From: Actinomycetales bacterium
Lineage (GTDB): Bacteria; Actinomycetota; Actinomycetes; S36-B12
Length of the DNA stretch: 6,798 bases
NCBI GenBank assembly: GCA_017849335.1
Contig: JAFIHP010000276.1
Span: 1-6,798 of the forward strand
Direction: 5' to 3'
Part shown: piece after piece, positions 5,199 through 6,798 of the stretch
Layout of the letters: every line of letters starts with the position of its first letter
How positions within the stretch are numbered: position 1 is the first letter of the stretch
The notes under the pieces: generated by a model
What the model was told of the DNA's origin: nothing
What the model saw: only the letters and a program-made list of their open reading frames with translations
The model's database searches: none
Translations under genes and position numbers: made by a program

Positions 5199-5923
5199 CG
5201 GACGCGTCCGTACCGGCCGTGCCGGACGACGAGGTCGCCGTGGTGCCGGAGGGCGTCCAGGCGCTCGACGTCATCGGCGTGCGGACCGGCGCGTTCGGCG
5301 TCACCGGCAGCGGTGACACCAGCGGCTTCGGCGGCCTGGTGGAGCCGATCGTCCTGCCGGCGCCGTCGCTGCCCCCGTTCGGCGGGTGGTTCGACGAGCT
5401 GCACGAGGAGCTCGTCCTTTCGCTGGAGGCGCGCGACCTGCCGGCCAGCGACGCCATCGAGAAGGTCGTGGTCTACCGCGACGAGATCACGTACTTCGTG
5501 CCCCGCGAGCACCTGGTGGCGTTCGTCACCGCACTCCGTGACGAGCCGGGCCTGCGGTTCGAGATCTGCCTGGGCGTCAACGGCGTGCACTACCCGGACG
5601 AGACCGGCCGCGAGCTCCACGCCGTCTACCCGTTCTTGTCCATCACCCACAACCGCCGGGTGCGGGTCGAGGTGGCGGTGCCGGACGGCGACGCGCTGAT
5701 CCCGTCGATCGTCGCCGTGTACCCGGCGAACGACTGGCACGAGCGCGAGACCTGGGACTTCTTCGGCATCGAGTTCGTCGGGCACCCGTCGTTGACGCGG
5801 ATCATGATGCCCGACGACTGGCCGGGGCACCCCCAGCGCAAGGACTACCCGCTCGGTGGCATCCCCGTCGAGTACAAGGGCGCCACCGTCCCGCCCCCGG
5901 ACCAGCGGAGGTCGTACAACTGA
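5195..5923 (+). CDS. nuoC: NADH-quinone oxidoreductase subunit C (30-kDa type)
   Basis: This 242-residue subunit of the peripheral arm of complex I packs against NuoD. ATG 5195 overlaps the nuoB stop by four bases (ATGA), so translation is probably coupled. The reading frame is open further upstream, but that stretch is a shadow of nuoB. An acidic, low-complexity leader (1-25) is followed by VIGVRTGAFGVTGSGDTSG (26-44), an extension typical of actinobacterial NuoC. The 30-kDa domain then runs from about residue 62. Its signature, HERETWDFFGIEFVGHP (182-198), followed by TRIMMPDDWPGHPQRKDYPL (about 201-220), is complete. NuoC is not fused to NuoD, unlike in E. coli. The gene ends in TGATG, sharing one base with nuoD. 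It has no cofactor of its own; its role is structural. Confidence 0.97.
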   Translation: MTDASVPAVPDDEVAVVPEGVQALDVIGVRTGAFGVTGSGDTSGFGGLVEPIVLPAPSLPPFGGWFDELHEELVLSLEARDLPASDAIEKVVVYRDEITYFVPREHLVAFVTALRDEPGLRFEICLGVNGVHYPDETGRELHAVYPFLSITHNRRVRVEVAVPDGDALIPSIVAVYPANDWHERETWDFFGIEFVGHPSLTRIMMPDDWPGHPQRKDYPLGGIPVEYKGATVPPPDQRRSYN

Positions 5924-6798
5924 TGTCGACCGACAACGTCACCTACGCATCGGCGGCTTCCGCCGACGACGACGCCGCCGAGGCGCCGTCGTACGAGACC
6001 ACCGAGGGCCGGGTCTACACCGTCTCGGGCGGCGACTGGGACACGATCAGCGGCGCCCCCGACGGCGAGCGCGACCGCATCGTCGTCAACATGGGTCCGC
6101 AGCACCCGTCCACGCACGGCGTCCTGCGGCTGATCCTCGAGATCGACGGCGAGACGGTCACCGAGGCGCGGGCCGGCATCGGCTACCTGCACACGGGCAT
6201 CGAGAAGAACATGGAGTTCCGGTCGTTCACCCAGGGCGTCACCTTCGTGACGCGGATGGACTACCTGACCCCGATGTTCAACGAGGCGGCGTACTGCCTG
6301 GCCGTCGAGAAGGCGCTGGGCATCACCGAGCAGGTCCCCGAGCGGGCCAGCGTCATCCGCGTGATGATGATGGAGCTGAACCGGATCTCGTCCCACCTGG
6401 TCGCGCTGGCTACCGGGGGCATGGAGCTCGGCGCCCTCACGGCGATGGAGTTCGGATTCCGCGAGCGGGAGCTCGTGCTCGACATCTTCGAGATGGTGTC
6501 CGGTCTTCGGATGAACAGCGCCTACATCCGCCCGGGCGGCGTCGCCCAGGACCTGCCCGAGGACGGCGTCCAGCAGATCCGCGAGACGGTCCCGCTGCTT
6601 CGGCACCGGCTCAAGGACACCGCGGACCTGCTGGTCGACAACAGCATCTGGATGGGCCGGACCGCCGATGTCGGCTACCTGGACCTCACGGGATGCATGG
6701 CGCTGGGCATCACCGGGCCGGTGCTGCGGGCCACGGGACTGCCGCACGACCTGCGCAAGTCGCAGCCGTACTGCGGCTACGAGAACTACGAGTTCGAC
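5923..6798 (+). CDS. nuoD: NADH-quinone oxidoreductase subunit D (49-kDa type), 3' truncated by window edge
   Basis: The first 292 codons are visible and no stop is reached; the family is usually about 400-450 residues, so roughly two thirds is here. ATG 5923 overlaps the nuoC stop as TGATG and has GGAGG (5907-5911) 11 bases upstream. A 50-residue acidic leader, containing TEGRVYTVSGGDWD, is followed by NMGPQHPSTHGVLR (56-69). GIGYLHTGIEKNMEFR (85-100), VTRMDYL (109-115) and the RVMMMELNRISSHL helix come next. By alignment from memory to the bovine 49-kDa subunit, His65 and Tyr114 correspond to the quinone-headgroup ligands His59 and Tyr108, with the same spacing of 49. Thr91 replaces the arginine that is dimethylated in mitochondria. 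NuoD forms the quinone pocket with NuoB. Confidence 0.97.
   Translation, partial: MSTDNVTYASAASADDDAAEAPSYETTEGRVYTVSGGDWDTISGAPDGERDRIVVNMGPQHPSTHGVLRLILEIDGETVTEARAGIGYLHTGIEKNMEFRSFTQGVTFVTRMDYLTPMFNEAAYCLAVEKALGITEQVPERASVIRVMMMELNRISSHLVALATGGMELGALTAMEFGFRERELVLDIFEMVSGLRMNSAYIRPGGVAQDLPEDGVQQIRETVPLLRHRLKDTADLLVDNSIWMGRTADVGYLDLTGCMALGITGPVLRATGLPHDLRKSQPYCGYENYEFD

Noticed and set aside
5845..6747. Minus-strand open frame of 300 codons over nuoD
   Set aside because: It mirrors a highly conserved nuoD on the plus strand. Its His/Asp/Arg/Val-rich translation is the expected antisense shadow.
1..6798. CRISPR array, insertion sequence, attachment site, tRNA or rRNA
   Set aside because: No direct-repeat/spacer pattern, transposase, terminal inverted repeats or structural RNA signature was seen in reading both strands.

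Overview
The window looks like the chromosome of a high-GC Gram-positive bacterium (Actinomycetota). Third codon positions are almost always G or C, GTG and TTG starts are used, genes are packed with 1-8 base overlaps, and the proteins carry actinobacterial forms of menaquinone and complex I genes. NuoC and NuoD are separate genes, and NuoC has the RTGxFGVxGSGDTSG leader. The family cannot be fixed from sequence reading alone.

Layout. (1) Positions 2-2131, plus strand: the end of a sugar or polysaccharide gene cluster. It holds the C-terminal part of an exostosin-like (GT47-type) glycosyltransferase, a small GT2 glycosyltransferase, and a divergent, probably inactive relative of the PF14907-type nucleotidyltransferases. 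Each gene overlaps the next by a few bases, so they are probably translationally coupled. (2) Positions 2148-3413, minus strand: isochorismate synthase (menF), which starts menaquinone synthesis. It converges on the sugar cluster with only a 16-base gap. (3) Positions 3414-3478: a short divergent promoter region. (4) Positions 3479-4174, plus strand: demethylmenaquinone methyltransferase (menG/ubiE), the last step of menaquinone synthesis. (5) Positions 4175-4277: the nuo regulatory region, with a candidate promoter and an 18-bp palindrome that resembles a Rex (NADH/NAD+ sensor) operator. (6) Positions 4278-6798 (window edge): nuoA, nuoB, nuoC and the first 292 codons of nuoD, the start of the proton-pumping NADH:quinone oxidoreductase operon.

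The second half is functionally coherent: menF and menG make the menaquinone that complex I reduces. The predicted Rex site would tie complex I expression to the cell's NADH level. The sugar cluster appears to be an unrelated neighbour.

I see no mobile element, CRISPR array, tRNA or rRNA, and no gene-free stretch above 300 bases. Most of the window is ordinary core-genome content. The two items most worth following are the Rex-like operator and the nucleotidyltransferase-like protein that lacks a catalytic aspartate and apparently part of its core domain.
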